This document shows, one piece after another, positions 41,088-51,613 of a stretch of 64,000 nucleotides of DNA. The DNA lies in contig NZ_LT629705.1 of assembly GCF_900103875.1 (NCBI RefSeq), positions 3,233,001 through 3,297,000 of the forward strand. Reading direction: 5' to 3'. The notes beneath the pieces are model-generated. The model was not told the origin of the DNA, ran no database searches, and saw only the letters and a list, made by a program, of their open reading frames with translations. Each line of letters opens with the position of its first letter. Within the stretch, counting starts at the first letter, position 1. The stretch comes from Pseudomonas arsenicoxydans. GTDB lineage: Bacteria; Pseudomonadota; Gammaproteobacteria; Pseudomonadales; Pseudomonadaceae. Both the position numbers and the translations under genes were made by a program.

Positions 41088-43715
41088 ATGGGCAAATCGC
41101 TGGTCATTGTGGAATCCCCGGCTAAGGCCAAGACCATCAACAAGTATCTGGGTAACCAATACGTGGTGAAGTCGAGTATCGGCCATATCCGAGACCTGCC
41201 CACCAGCGGTTCGGCTAGCGCCAGCAAAGAGCCAGCCGCCAAGCGCGGCAAGGCCGCCGCGGGTGAAGGTCCGGTGCTCACGCCGAAAGAGAAAGCGCGC
41301 AAGCAGCTGGTCTCGCGCATGGGTGTCGATCCCGATCATGGCTGGAAAGCCAAGTACGAGATCCTCCCGGGCAAGGAAAAGGTCATCGAAGAGCTGCGCC
41401 GGCTCGCCAAGGATGCTGACACCATCTATCTCGCAACCGACTTGGATCGCGAGGGGGAAGCCATTGCCTGGCACCTGCGCGAAGCCATCGGTGGTGACGA
41501 CAGCCGCTACAAGCGCGTGGTGTTCAACGAAATCACCAAGAAAGCGATCCAGGAAGCCTTCTCCAAACCGGGCGAGCTGGACATCGATCGTGTAAACGCA
41601 CAACAAGCACGTCGTTTCCTCGACCGTGTCGTGGGTTACATGGTTTCTCCGCTGCTGTGGGCCAAAGTTGCCCGTGGCCTGTCTGCCGGTCGTGTGCAGT
41701 CGGTGGCGGTGAAGCTGGTCGTTGAGCGTGAGCGTGAAATTCGCGCGTTCAACCCGGAAGAGTACTGGGAAGTCCACGCCGACCTGGGCACCGCCAAGGG
41801 CGCGACCGTGCGCTTTGACGTAGCTCGCGAGAAAGGCGAGGCCTTCAAGCCGCTCAACGAAGCCCAGGCCATGGCGGCGCTGGAGAAGCTCAAGGCTTCC
41901 AGCTATAGCATCGTCAAGCGCGAAGACAAACCGACCAGCAGCAAGCCGTCGGCACCGTTCATCACGTCCACCCTGCAACAGGCGGCGAGTAACCGCCTGG
42001 GCTTCGGCGTGAAGAAAACCATGATGATGGCCCAGCGTTTGTACGAAGCGGGCTACATCACTTATATGCGTACCGACTCCACCAACCTCTCGGCCGATGC
42101 CGTGACGATGGCGCGCACTTATATCGAAGGCGAGTTCGGCAAGAAGTACCTGCCGGAAACCCCGAACGTCTACAGCAGCAAGGAAGGCGCACAAGAGGCT
42201 CACGAAGCGATTCGTCCGTCCGACGCCAATACCGAGCCAAGCAAGCTGTCGGGCATGGAGCGTGACGCAGAGCGGCTCTACGAGCTGATCTGGCGCCAGT
42301 TCCTCGCTTGCCAGATGCTGCCGGCTCAATACCTGTCGACCACTGTTACTGTCGGCGCCGGTGATTTCGAGCTGCGCGCCAAGGGCCGTATCCTGAAGTT
42401 CGACGGTTACACCCGCGTCATGCCGCAAATCGCCAAGCCAGGCGATGACGACGTGCTGCCGGACATGGCCCAGGGCGACGCGATGAAGCTGATCAAGCTT
42501 GATCCGACCCAGCACTTCACCAAGCCGCCGGCGCGTTACTCGGAAGCGAGCCTGGTCAAAGAAATGGAAAAACGCGGCATCGGTCGTCCTTCGACCTACG
42601 CAGCGATCATTTCGACCATCCAGGACCGTGGCTACGTCGCGCTGCACAACCGTCGTTTCTACTCGGAAAAGATGGGCGATATCGTCACTGAACGTCTGGC
42701 CGAGAGTTTCTCCAATCTCATGGACTACGGCTTCACCGCCGGCATGGAAGAGAACCTCGATGACGTGGCCCAAGGCGAACGCGACTGGAAAAACGTGCTC
42801 GACGAGTTCTACGGCGACTTCAAGAAGAAGCTCGAAGTAGCCGAGAGCGCCGAAGGCGGCATGCGCGCCAACCAACCGGTAATGACTGACATTCCGTGTG
42901 TGGTGTGCGGTCGTCCAATGCAGATTCGTACAGCGTCCACTGGCGTGTTCCTGGGTTGCTCGGGCTACAGCCTGCCGCCGAAAGAACGCTGCAAGGCCAC
43001 CGTCAACCTGGTGCCAGGCGATGAAATTGCTGCGGACGACGAGGGTGAATCGGAATCGCTGGTCCTGCGCGGCAAACACCGTTGCCCGATTTGCAGCACT
43101 GCGATGGATGCTTACCTTCTGGATGAAAAGCGCAAGCTGCACATCTGTGGTAACAATCCGGATTGCGACGGCTACGAAGTCGAAGAGGGCAACTACCGCA
43201 TCAAGGGCTATGAAGGTCCGAGCCTGGAATGTGACAAGTGCGGCAGTGAGATGCAGCTCAAGACTGGCCGTTTCGGCAAGTTCTTCGGTTGCACCAACGC
43301 AACGTGCAAGAACACCCGCAAACTGCTGAAAAGCGGTGACGCGGCGCCGCCGAAGATGGACCCGGTGAAGATGCCTGAGCTGAAATGCGAGAAGGTCAAC
43401 GACACCTACATCTTGCGTGACGGTGCTTCTGGTCTGTTCCTGGCCGCCAGCCAATTCCCGAAAAACCGCGAGACGCGTGCTCCGCTGGTCATGGAAATTG
43501 TGCCGCACAAGGATGAGATCGATCCGAAGTATCATTTCCTCTGCGAAGCACCGAAAAAGGATCCGGACGGCCTGCCTGCCGTGATCCGTTACAGCCGCAA
43601 GACCAAAGAGCAATACGTGCAGACTGAAGTCGACGGTAAGCCGACTGGCTGGAAGGCGTATTACGACGGCGGTAAGTGGACCGTTGAAGACAAGCGTCCG
43701 GCAGCCAAGGCTTAA
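41088..43715 (+). CDS. topA: DNA topoisomerase I
   Basis: An 875-residue type IA enzyme relaxing negative supercoils. TOPRIM domain begins [18 protein letters not shown] and includes [13 protein letters not shown]; the active tyrosine is in [14 protein letters not shown]; the C-terminal zinc ribbons include [20 protein letters not shown]...CGNNPDC and [12 protein letters not shown] Lys/Ala insertion ([16 protein letters not shown]) early in the TOPRIM domain is normal for Pseudomonas. The start is ATG at 41088. Confidence 0.97.
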   Translation: MGKSLVIVESPAKAKTINKYLGNQYVVKSSIGHIRDLPTSGSASASKEPAAKRGKAAAGEGPVLTPKEKARKQLVSRMGVDPDHGWKAKYEILPGKEKVIEELRRLAKDADTIYLATDLDREGEAIAWHLREAIGGDDSRYKRVVFNEITKKAIQEAFSKPGELDIDRVNAQQARRFLDRVVGYMVSPLLWAKVARGLSAGRVQSVAVKLVVEREREIRAFNPEEYWEVHADLGTAKGATVRFDVAREKGEAFKPLNEAQAMAALEKLKASSYSIVKREDKPTSSKPSAPFITSTLQQAASNRLGFGVKKTMMMAQRLYEAGYITYMRTDSTNLSADAVTMARTYIEGEFGKKYLPETPNVYSSKEGAQEAHEAIRPSDANTEPSKLSGMERDAERLYELIWRQFLACQMLPAQYLSTTVTVGAGDFELRAKGRILKFDGYTRVMPQIAKPGDDDVLPDMAQGDAMKLIKLDPTQHFTKPPARYSEASLVKEMEKRGIGRPSTYAAIISTIQDRGYVALHNRRFYSEKMGDIVTERLAESFSNLMDYGFTAGMEENLDDVAQGERDWKNVLDEFYGDFKKKLEVAESAEGGMRANQPVMTDIPCVVCGRPMQIRTASTGVFLGCSGYSLPPKERCKATVNLVPGDEIAADDEGESESLVLRGKHRCPICSTAMDAYLLDEKRKLHICGNNPDCDGYEVEEGNYRIKGYEGPSLECDKCGSEMQLKTGRFGKFFGCTNATCKNTRKLLKSGDAAPPKMDPVKMPELKCEKVNDTYILRDGASGLFLAASQFPKNRETRAPLVMEIVPHKDEIDPKYHFLCEAPKKDPDGLPAVIRYSRKTKEQYVQTEVDGKPTGWKAYYDGGKWTVEDKRPAAKA

Positions 43716-43730
43716 ACAGACGCTGTATGC

Positions 43731-43774
43731 AAAAGGCCGCATGCAAACCCTCGGGTTTTCATGCGGCCTTTTTG
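43731..43774 (+). terminator. Terminator of topA
   Basis: Stem AAGGCCGCATG / CATGCGGCCTT with inner AAACCC / GGGTTT, followed by a T-run. Confidence 0.93.
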
Positions 43775-43857
43775 TTTTGTGCTTGCGGGAGGCGGAGGTG
43801 ATCCACGACACTGTCTGACCTGCGTGAAGCAATTATTTCGTTGTGGAGACTGCCGTC

Positions 43858-44382
43858 ATGGCCCACGAACTCTATACCCGCACCAACCAGAAGATTTATT
43901 TCGCCGGCTTGTCGCTGGAAGCGCTGGCCAAAGCCGAAGAGGGGCGGGCAATGAACTCCCTGGCGTTGATTCAGGCAGGACGTGAATCGGCGCTGTTCCA
44001 CCTGTACGGTGCGCTGCTGGGCTTGTGTCATGAAATCGCCGGCTTCTATCGCCTGCCTCAGGCCAACGCGCCTCGGGCCGAGTTACTGCTGACTCGCGAG
44101 GTGCTGGACACCATCGCCATTCCCGAAATGGCCGAGATGGTCGAGTTGGCGCAAAACCCTGAAACCTGGCTGGCCAAACTGTTGGCGGCCCACGCAGCGT
44201 TGTTTCAACCACCTCGCGCTCCGCACAAGCCTAAAGGCGATGTGACGCAACCCCTCATCCTGGCGGTTAACCTGGATGATGAAGAGGCGCCAGAGGAGCT
44301 GAGTCGGGAAGAGCTGGAGAGCTGGCGTCAGAACCTGAAAGGGTTGGCGATTCGGTTTCGCGAAGGTTTGAACGAGTGTTAA
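43858..44382 (+). CDS. DUF6586 family protein
   Basis: A 174-residue protein beginning MAHELYTRTNQKIYFAGLSL, helical, with LIQAGRESALFHLYGALLGL. It appears to be the Pseudomonas conserved protein encoded between topA and lexA; function unknown. The ATG at 43858 follows GGAG at nine bases. The C-terminal half is acidic. Confidence 0.75.
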   Translation: MAHELYTRTNQKIYFAGLSLEALAKAEEGRAMNSLALIQAGRESALFHLYGALLGLCHEIAGFYRLPQANAPRAELLLTREVLDTIAIPEMAEMVELAQNPETWLAKLLAAHAALFQPPRAPHKPKGDVTQPLILAVNLDDEEAPEELSREELESWRQNLKGLAIRFREGLNEC

Positions 44383-44521
44383 GGGAAGGATGACCCGATG
44401 TGTCGTCTGCTCAGGGATGAGCGCTGGTAGATGTTGCTTCGTGATGACATCTGGTCAAGTTACTGAGCGAAGCCTGGCCGATGCCTATATAATCCCCGCC
44501 TTTCGTGGAGAACAGACCTTT

Positions 44522-44755
44522 ATGCCAACGTCCTTTCTAGAAATTGTCGAGTTACCAGACGGCCGAATCGAGCTGCGCAGGGCCGAGGACGAAGGTTCTC
44601 TGGTTACTTTGGATTTCTCCGAGGATGCCAAAGTGTTCTTGCAAGGCCAGCACGTGGAAGTCGCCAAGGCGATGTTGAGCGTCGGCGTGCAGATGGCAGG
44701 GCGCCTGGTTGAAGGTGAATTCAATACGGATGAGAGCTCGCGGGTCCTTCATTGA
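44522..44755 (+). CDS. Conserved small protein between topA and sulA
   Basis: A 77-residue protein MPTSFLEIVELPDGRIELRR, with LDFSEDAKVFLQGQHVEVAKAMLSVGVQMAGRLVEGEF. No domain known to me. The ATG at 44522 follows GTGGAGAAC; a TATAAT box is 29-34 bases upstream, so it may have its own promoter. Similar genes stand in this place in other pseudomonads. Confidence 0.75.
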   Translation: MPTSFLEIVELPDGRIELRRAEDEGSLVTLDFSEDAKVFLQGQHVEVAKAMLSVGVQMAGRLVEGEFNTDESSRVLH

Positions 44756-44845
44756 TCCCGTTCGTCGCTTTCTGCTGATACCGCTCCAGTCCGGCTTCTC
44801 TGTCCGTTGAGAAGCCCTGCGCTATTAATGGCGCTTTGTTGCACG

Positions 44846-45319
44846 TTAACCCAGTCGAATATTCAGGCTTTGAGCATCCCCGATACGGGCTGCGCTGATC
44901 AGTTGTTGCCGTGAGTTTGTGTTCAGCGGGTTAAGCCAGCTGACAACCGTGTGACTGCGGCCCAGGCGCAAGGCTTCGCAAGTCAGCTGCTGGGCACTCT
45001 GAGTGCCGCGTGGTTGCAGCAACAGGATGCGTTCGCGGTTGAGGCCAGCTTCGCGCAGCCACACTTGAGTCAGGCTGGCGGGCGGAGCAATCAATGTCAG
45101 CCAGCGTGCGTCCTGATCCTGACTCAGCTCCCGAAGAATGGGCGCCAGAAGATTCAGGCAGTTCCCCGCCGCACCACGCAATGACAGCTCGCTGAAGACT
45201 TCGGGTTCTGCGCCCCAAGGCGCCTCGACCACGTCTTTCAGGATCGGTGCCAATGGCTGTGCCAGAAATGCCTCGAACAACGGCAGTTGGGCTTGTTGTG
45301 GTGTGTGTGGGAACTGCAT
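44846..45319 (-). CDS. sulA: SOS cell division inhibitor SulA
   Basis: A 157-residue protein with WLTLIAPPASLTQVWLREAGLN and LAPIL, matching Pseudomonas SulA, which binds FtsZ and blocks its assembly during the SOS response. The ATG at 45319 follows AAAGGAGGCTCT, 10 bases after the lexA stop, so it is the second gene of a lexA-sulA operon controlled by LexA. Confidence 0.9.
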   Translation of the reverse strand: MQFPHTPQQAQLPLFEAFLAQPLAPILKDVVEAPWGAEPEVFSELSLRGAAGNCLNLLAPILRELSQDQDARWLTLIAPPASLTQVWLREAGLNRERILLLQPRGTQSAQQLTCEALRLGRSHTVVSWLNPLNTNSRQQLISAARIGDAQSLNIRLG

Positions 45320-45329
45320 AGAGCCTCCT

Positions 45330-45938
45330 TTAGCGGCGAATGACGCCAACACTCAAGCCTTCGATCACCAGTTCCTGATCTTTCAGGTTCACTTCGATAG
45401 GGGCGAATTCAGGGTTTTCGGCAAGTAACCAGACTTTGCTGCCATCGCGCTTGAAACGCTTGACGGTCACTTCATCACCGATCCGTGCCACGACGATCTG
45501 GCCGTTGCGGGCTTCACGGGTGGTGTGGACGGCCAGCAAGTCGCCGTCGAAAATGCCGACGTCTTTCATGCTCATGCCATGAACGCGCAGCAGATAGTCG
45601 GCACGCGGATGGAAGAAGGCAGGGTTGATGTTGCAGGACTCTTCGATGTGTTGCTGGGCCAGGATCGGCGCACCGGCGGCCACTCGGCCAATGATCGGCA
45701 GTGTGGACTCGTCGGCCTTGGCTTCGAAGCCAGGGATGCGAATGCCGCGGGAGGCGCCCGGGGTCATCTCGATAGCACCTTTTCGGGCCAGTGCCTTCAG
45801 GTGTTCTTCCGCCGCGTTGGGCGATTTGAAACCCAATTCCTGAGCGATTTCCGCACGTGTCGGCGGGTAACCGTTGTCTTCTAGGCAGCGTTTGATGAAG
45901 GCCAGAATCTCTGCTTGGCGTGGCGTCAGCTTTAGCAT
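45330..45938 (-). CDS. lexA: LexA repressor
   Basis: A 202-residue SOS repressor: helix-turn-helix N-terminal domain ([24 protein letters not shown]), self-cleavage site in RVAAGAP (Ala-Gly), catalytic Ser in [13 protein letters not shown] and Lys in [10 protein letters not shown]. RecA-stimulated cleavage relieves repression. Two LexA boxes lie in its promoter, so it represses itself and sulA. Confidence 0.98.
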   Translation of the reverse strand: MLKLTPRQAEILAFIKRCLEDNGYPPTRAEIAQELGFKSPNAAEEHLKALARKGAIEMTPGASRGIRIPGFEAKADESTLPIIGRVAAGAPILAQQHIEESCNINPAFFHPRADYLLRVHGMSMKDVGIFDGDLLAVHTTREARNGQIVVARIGDEVTVKRFKRDGSKVWLLAENPEFAPIEVNLKDQELVIEGLSVGVIRR

Positions 45939-45948
45939 ATTGATCGCT

Positions 45949-45964
45949 CTGTCTTTTTATACAG
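45949..45964. promoter_or_regulatory. LexA box 1
   Basis: CTGTCTTTTTATACAG matches CTG-N10-CAG. It is 11 bases from the lexA start. Confidence 0.92.
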
Positions 45965-45967
45965 TGA

Positions 45968-45983
45968 CTGGGATTATATACAG
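45968..45983. promoter_or_regulatory. LexA box 2
   Basis: CTGGGATTATATACAG matches CTG-N10-CAG and is three bases from box 1, giving the double operator typical of lexA promoters. Confidence 0.92.
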
Positions 45984-46108
45984 TGGATCGGTCTTGGCAA
46001 TGCCCCTTTTTTTACTGGCCGCTGGACGGTCAATCAGGCGGCTTATTAAAGCGTCGACGATGTATGGTTAAATAGCTGACCGACCATTCCCAAAACGAAC
46101 CGGCAGGC

Positions 46109-46137
46109 TTGACAACGCACAGGCTGAAACGTATGTT
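46109..46137 (+). promoter_or_regulatory. Likely psrA promoter
   Basis: TTGACA (46109-46114) and TATGTT (46132-46137) are 17 bases apart. The -10 overlaps the first PsrA box, consistent with autorepression. Confidence 0.65.
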
Positions 46138-46139
46138 TC
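46126..46139. promoter_or_regulatory. PsrA box 1
   Basis: GAAACGTATGTTTC fits exactly the PsrA consensus G/CAAAC-N2-4-GTTTG/C. Confidence 0.88.
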
Positions 46140-46152
46140 AAACAAGTGTTTG
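46139..46152. promoter_or_regulatory. PsrA box 2
   Basis: CAAACAAGTGTTTG fits the same consensus and shares one base with box 1. The two operators abut in tandem, 13 bases apart. Confidence 0.85.
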
Positions 46153-46167
46153 TCAGGCGGAGTAGCC

Positions 46168-46875
46168 ATGGCCCAGTCGGAAACCGTTGAACGCATTCTT
46201 GATGCTGCCGAGCAGTTGTTCGCGGAAAAAGGTTTCGCGGAAACCTCTTTGCGTCTGATCACCAGCAAGGCCGGTGTCAATCTGGCGGCGGTGAATTATC
46301 ACTTCGGATCGAAAAAGGCGCTAATTCAGGCCGTCTTCTCGCGTTTTCTCGGCCCGTTCTGCCTGAGCCTCGATAAAGAGCTCGAACGCCGTCAGGCCAA
46401 GCCTGAAAACAAGCCGACGCTTGAAGAGTTGCTCGAAATTCTTGTCGAGCAGGCGCTCGTCGTGCAGCCACGCAGTGGCAACGATCTGTCTATCTTCATG
46501 CGGTTACTGGGCCTGGCCTTCAGTCAGAGCCAGGGCCACTTGCGGCGCTATCTGGAAGACATGTACGGCAAGGTGTTCCGCCGCTACATGATGCTGGTCA
46601 ACGAAGCTGCACCCCGTATCCCTCCGATCGAGTTGTTCTGGCGCGTGCACTTCATGCTCGGTGCCGCTGCATTCAGCATGTCGGGGATCAAGGCGTTGCG
46701 TGCGATTGCCGAAACCGATTTCGGCGTCAACACCTCCATCGAGCAGGTCATGCGCCTGATGGTGCCGTTCCTGGCCGCTGGCATGCGCGCCGAAACCGGC
46801 GTCACCGATTCGGCGATGGCCACTGCGCAGTTGCGCCCGCGCAGCAAATCAGCCCCGGTTGCCGCCAAGGTTTAA
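46168..46875 (+). CDS. psrA: TetR-family regulator PsrA
   Basis: A 235-residue repressor with an N-terminal helix-turn-helix domain (ILDAAEQLFAEKGFAETSLRLITSKAGVNLAAVNYHFGSKKALIQ). PsrA in Pseudomonas responds to long-chain fatty acids, represses beta-oxidation genes and itself, and activates rpoS. The ATG at 46168 follows GGCGGAGTAGCC. Position between lexA and nagZ and the two operators upstream support the name. Confidence 0.94.
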   Translation: MAQSETVERILDAAEQLFAEKGFAETSLRLITSKAGVNLAAVNYHFGSKKALIQAVFSRFLGPFCLSLDKELERRQAKPENKPTLEELLEILVEQALVVQPRSGNDLSIFMRLLGLAFSQSQGHLRRYLEDMYGKVFRRYMMLVNEAAPRIPPIELFWRVHFMLGAAAFSMSGIKALRAIAETDFGVNTSIEQVMRLMVPFLAAGMRAETGVTDSAMATAQLRPRSKSAPVAAKV

Positions 46876-46923
46876 CCGCACACGGGTGGGCGGGGCAGCT
46901 GACATCCGCTAAGCTAGCCGCCC

Positions 46924-47037
46924 ATGCCGACTCTCGTTCTGAACCCGCTCCCGATTGATATCGCCGTCCTGCCGGGCACCGCCCACGGCGGCGAACCCGT
47001 GCGAGCCGGATTCATCGTTTTCAAGGAATCTCTATGA
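46924..47037 (+). CDS. Possible 37-residue peptide coupled to nagZ
   Basis: An ATG-started frame MPTLVLNPLPIDIAVLPGTA and onward, ending in TGA that overlaps the nagZ ATG (ATGA). Third codon positions are G+C rich, like neighbouring genes, but no clear ribosome binding site precedes it. It may be a leader peptide or chance. Confidence 0.3.
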   Translation: MPTLVLNPLPIDIAVLPGTAHGGEPVRAGFIVFKESL

Positions 47038-48044
47038 CTGCTGGCCTGCAAGGCTCGTTGATGGTGGACGTCGCCGGTACCTGGCTGACGGCCGAAGATC
47101 GCCAATTGTTGCGTCATCCCGAAGTGGGTGGCCTGATCATTTTTGCGCGCAACATAGAGCACCCGCGCCAGGTGCGCGAGTTGAGCGCCGCGATCCGCGC
47201 CATTCGCCCCGATCTGCTGTTGGCGGTAGACCAGGAGGGCGGGCGGGTTCAGCGTCTGCGTCAGGGCTTCGTCCGGCTGCCGGCCATGCGTGCCATCGCC
47301 GACAACCCGAACGCCGAATACCTGGCCGAGCAATGTGGCTGGATCATGGCGACCGAAGTATTGGCCGTTGGTCTGGACTTGAGCTTCGCCCCGGTGCTCG
47401 ACCTGGATTATCAGCGCAGCGCCGTTGTCGGCACCCGTTCCTTTGAAGGTGACCCGGAGCGCGCCGCGCTTCTGGCCGGTGCCTTCATCCGCGGGATGAA
47501 CAGCGCCGGCATGGCCGCCACCGGCAAGCACTTCCCGGGTCACGGCTGGGCCGAGGCGGACTCCCACGTCGCCATTCCGACCGACGAGCGCAGCCTCGAC
47601 GAGATTCGCAGCAAAGACCTGGTGCCGTTTGCTCGACTGAGCAAGCAGTTGGCTGCCGTTATGCCGGCCCATGTGATTTATCCACAGGTCGATTCCCAGC
47701 CTGCCGGTTTCTCCCGGCGCTGGTTGCAGGACATCCTGCGTGGCGAGTTGCAGTTCGACGGGGTTATCTTCAGTGATGATCTTTCCATGGCTGGCGCCCA
47801 CGTGGTCGGCGATGCGGCCAGCCGAATCGAAGCTGCGCTGACTGCCGGTTGCGACATGGGCTTGGTCTGCAATGACCGTGCTGCCGCAGAGTTGGCGCTG
47901 AGCGCCGCCCAGCGCATGAAGGTCAAGCCGTCGCCGCGTATTGCGCGGATGCGCGGGCAGTCGTTCGCCGGCACCGAATACCGTCAGGACCCGCGCTGGC
48001 TCGCCGCTGTTGGCGCGCTCAAAGAAGCTCAACTGATTGATTAA
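47034..48044 (+). CDS. nagZ: Beta-N-acetylhexosaminidase
   Basis: A 336-residue family 3 glycosidase that removes GlcNAc from anhydromuropeptides in peptidoglycan recycling; its products influence AmpR and ampC in Pseudomonas. The signature KHFPGHGWAEADSH (catalytic loop His/Asp) and the nucleophile region VIFSDDLSMAGA are seen. The ATG follows AAGGAATCTCT. Confidence 0.95.
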   Translation: MTAGLQGSLMVDVAGTWLTAEDRQLLRHPEVGGLIIFARNIEHPRQVRELSAAIRAIRPDLLLAVDQEGGRVQRLRQGFVRLPAMRAIADNPNAEYLAEQCGWIMATEVLAVGLDLSFAPVLDLDYQRSAVVGTRSFEGDPERAALLAGAFIRGMNSAGMAATGKHFPGHGWAEADSHVAIPTDERSLDEIRSKDLVPFARLSKQLAAVMPAHVIYPQVDSQPAGFSRRWLQDILRGELQFDGVIFSDDLSMAGAHVVGDAASRIEAALTAGCDMGLVCNDRAAAELALSAAQRMKVKPSPRIARMRGQSFAGTEYRQDPRWLAAVGALKEAQLID

Positions 48045-48794
<750 letters not shown>

Positions 48795-48819
48795 CTAGCC
48801 ATTAGATCGAGTCGACCCA

Positions 48820-48883
48820 ATCGCGAGCAGGCTCGCTCCCACAGGTTCAGCGCTTAGCCTGTGGAAGCGAGCCTGCTCGCGAT
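48820..48883. repeat. Palindromic intergenic repeat (REP pair)
   Basis: Left arm ATCGCGAGCAGGCTCGCTCC and its complement (one mismatch, GTGGAAGC instead of GTGGGAGC) with a short loop. Between convergent mtnP and helicase genes. Same family as 29078-29174. Confidence 0.85.
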
Positions 48884-48908
48884 GGAAATGTAACTGGCAA
48901 CGCACACC

Positions 48909-51602
48909 TCAGCGCTTTTCGAGTTTGTCCGGCAACGGCGCAAACAACGCTTCAATATCATCGCTCTGCAACTTCCAGTCCCCGGTCTGGCGTCCGTCCA
49001 GCACGCCGGCCGCCAGGTCGGATTTTTCCTTTTGCAGGTGCTGGATCTTCTCTTCCACCGTCCCGCGGGCAATCATCTTGTAGACGAATACCGGCTTCTC
49101 CTGACCGATGCGATACGCCCGGTCAGTCGCCTGGTTTTCCGTCGCCGGGTTCCACCACGGGTCGTAGTGAATCACCGTATCCGCTTCGGTCAGGTTCAAG
49201 CCAACACCACCGGCCTTCAAACTGATCAGAAAGATCTGACGCTTGCCGCTCTGGAAGTCTTTCACTGGCGCCCGCCGGTCTCGGGTCTGTCCAGTCAGCA
49301 GTGCATATTCAACGCCGCGTTTAGTCAGCTCCACTTCGATGAGCGCCAGCATCGAGGTGAACTGCGAAAACAGCAGAATCCGCCGACCTTCCTCAAACAG
49401 TTCTTCAAGCATTTCCATCAAGCTGTCGAGCTTGCCCGACGTGCTGCCGCGAGTGGGCAATACGGCATCGTTGACCAGGCGCAAGTCGCAGCACACCTGA
49501 CGCAGCTTCAGCAGCGCCTCAAGAATGATGATCTGACTGCGCGCCACGCCTTTGCGGGTGATCTCGTCGCGGACTTTCTTGTCCATCGCCAGGCGCATGG
49601 TTTCGTACACATCGCGCTGCGCTTCATTGAGTTCGACCCAATGGATGATTTCGGTCTTGGGCGGCAATTCCGTTGCGACTTGTTCCTTGGTCCTGCGCAA
49701 CAGGAACGGTTTGATCCGGCCGTTCAAATGCTGAAGCCTGATTTCGCTGGCACGCTTTTCGATCGGCACGCGGTAATCGCGGTTGAAGCTTTTGACGTCG
49801 CCGAGCCAGCCAGGCAAGAGGAAGTGAAACAGCGACCACAGTTCGCCCAAGTGGTTTTCCAGCGGCGTGCCACTCAGGCACAGGCGCTGGCGCGCGTTCA
49901 ACTCGCGGGCTGCTTGGGCGGCCTTGCTGTTGGGGTTTTTGATGTATTGCGCTTCGTCCAGAACCAGTACGTGTAGCGGCTGCGCGGCCAGGCGTTCGAT
50001 GTCTTTGGGCAGCAATGCGTAGGTGGTCAGGATCAGGTCGTAATCGGCCAGCTTATCGAAATGCTTTTTGCGACTGGCACCGTACAGCGCCAGCACGTTG
50101 AGCTGCGGCGTAAAGTGCGCCGCTTCATCCAGCCAGTTCGGGATCAGACTGGTGGGCATCACCACCATGCACGGCCGGTCGAGGCGTCCGGCGATCTTCT
50201 CGCTGAGAATGTGCGCCAGGGTTTGCAGGGTTTTGCCCAGGCCCATGTCGTCCGCGAGAATTCCGCCGACTTCCAGTTGCCGCAACGACTGCATCCAGCT
50301 CAGGCCTTCGAGCTGATACGGACGCAAGGTCGCATTCAAGCCTTCCGGCGCGGCAGCGGTGTAGTCTTTGATGTCGCGCAGGCGCTGGGCGAAGGTGCGG
50401 ATCTGCTCGCCGCCTTCCCATAGCAGCGGCATGCCTTCCAGTGGATTCAGGCGTATCGCATCGGCCTTGCTCAGGCGCAATGTGGTTTCGCCGGGTTCCT
50501 GCAGATAAAACTCGCCGAGAGTCGCCAGCACCGGTTTCAATCGACCGAAGGGCAGGGCGACCTGCAAGGGGCCGTGCTCGGAATTCGGGCGATTGGGGAT
50601 GTTCACCAAAATCAGCTCGTCATCACGACGGCGGGCGAGGCGTTCCGGGTTGAGGATTTCGGTGTGGGAGCGCATCAGGTTCAGCAGGATCGGCAGCAGG
50701 CTCAGTCGCTCGCCGTTGACGATGATCCCCAGCTCCAGATCAAACCAGTCGCGGTCCGGCGCCTGTTCGACGGTGGCGTACCAATCTTCTACCGCCGTCA
50801 GGTCGAAACCGAAATCCTCGTCGATCTGCAGCTCCCAGCCTTGGGTGCGCAGCTTCGGCAGCTCATTGAGGGTGAAGGTCAGCCAGGCACTGTCGTTGAC
50901 CATCTCATAGAGTTCGCCGGCACTTTCCGGCAAGGCTTTGCTTTGCCGAGTGGCGACTTTGAAACCGAGGATTCGCAGCTGTTCCCTGTAGGTCTGTTCG
51001 ACTTCGGGGTGGCGCTTTATCCGTAGTGTCTGGGTTTCCTGACGGATCAGGATGTCGGCATTCTTCTGCCCGCTGACGTATTCATCCAGATAGTTGAATG
51101 ACAGCGCCGCGCGATGCTGGATGTAGCGCTGCATTTTGCCGTTGCGCGGTTCGAAGGCACTGAACTCGATGCTCGCCAGCCACAGGCGCGGCACCGGTTG
51201 CACGTTATCCACCAGCACTTGTGGCGGCGCCTTGGGGCTACGGTTTTCCAGCACCGCCTGAAGTTTTTCCAGCAGATCGGCATCTTGTGCGGCGGCGGGG
51301 TAGGCCAAGGTTTCCTGAACTTTCAGCAACACCGCCGCGCAATGTTTGCAGTTGCTGTGCACCGGGCACGTACACGTCGCATCGACCATCAGCAGCGTGG
51401 ATTTGGCTGACTCGCGTAGGCGAATGGTCTGACGGTAGACGTTACCGCCAGAGCCTTCGCACGCAGCGAGGATCGTTGAGTCGCCGGCCTCGACGATCCT
51501 GACGCGATTCTCCAGCGCGTAGCGGCGGCCGCGCTCCAGGCTTTGTTCCTTGAATCGGCTGACCCAGGAAGGTGCCAGGGGTTTGCTCAGGGTCGGGGCC
51601 AT
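48909..51602 (-). CDS. SNF2-family helicase with SWIM zinc finger
   Basis: An 897-residue protein. An N-terminal SWIM motif (CTCPVHSNCKHCAAVLL), a DUF-like middle part, then the SNF2 ATPase: ADDMGLGKTLQTLAH (Walker A), LDEAQYIKN (Walker B), LSGTPLENHLGELW, and motifs V-VI VGLNLTEADTVIHYDPWWNPATENQATDRAYRIGQ. It belongs to the bacterial RapA/HepA-like group; role unknown, likely in remodelling of protein-DNA complexes. It follows csiV by 11 bases, in the mfd operon. Confidence 0.9.
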   Translation of the reverse strand: MAPTLSKPLAPSWVSRFKEQSLERGRRYALENRVRIVEAGDSTILAACEGSGGNVYRQTIRLRESAKSTLLMVDATCTCPVHSNCKHCAAVLLKVQETLAYPAAAQDADLLEKLQAVLENRSPKAPPQVLVDNVQPVPRLWLASIEFSAFEPRNGKMQRYIQHRAALSFNYLDEYVSGQKNADILIRQETQTLRIKRHPEVEQTYREQLRILGFKVATRQSKALPESAGELYEMVNDSAWLTFTLNELPKLRTQGWELQIDEDFGFDLTAVEDWYATVEQAPDRDWFDLELGIIVNGERLSLLPILLNLMRSHTEILNPERLARRRDDELILVNIPNRPNSEHGPLQVALPFGRLKPVLATLGEFYLQEPGETTLRLSKADAIRLNPLEGMPLLWEGGEQIRTFAQRLRDIKDYTAAAPEGLNATLRPYQLEGLSWMQSLRQLEVGGILADDMGLGKTLQTLAHILSEKIAGRLDRPCMVVMPTSLIPNWLDEAAHFTPQLNVLALYGASRKKHFDKLADYDLILTTYALLPKDIERLAAQPLHVLVLDEAQYIKNPNSKAAQAARELNARQRLCLSGTPLENHLGELWSLFHFLLPGWLGDVKSFNRDYRVPIEKRASEIRLQHLNGRIKPFLLRRTKEQVATELPPKTEIIHWVELNEAQRDVYETMRLAMDKKVRDEITRKGVARSQIIILEALLKLRQVCCDLRLVNDAVLPTRGSTSGKLDSLMEMLEELFEEGRRILLFSQFTSMLALIEVELTKRGVEYALLTGQTRDRRAPVKDFQSGKRQIFLISLKAGGVGLNLTEADTVIHYDPWWNPATENQATDRAYRIGQEKPVFVYKMIARGTVEEKIQHLQKEKSDLAAGVLDGRQTGDWKLQSDDIEALFAPLPDKLEKR

Positions 51603-51613
51603 AAGGACTTCAA

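Noticed and set aside
41070..43832. Long open frame of about 920 codons opposite topA
   Set aside because: It is the antisense of a well-supported gene; G+C-rich codon use opens the opposite strand. The product has no recognisable domain and is rich in His, Arg and Val as expected of such shadows.
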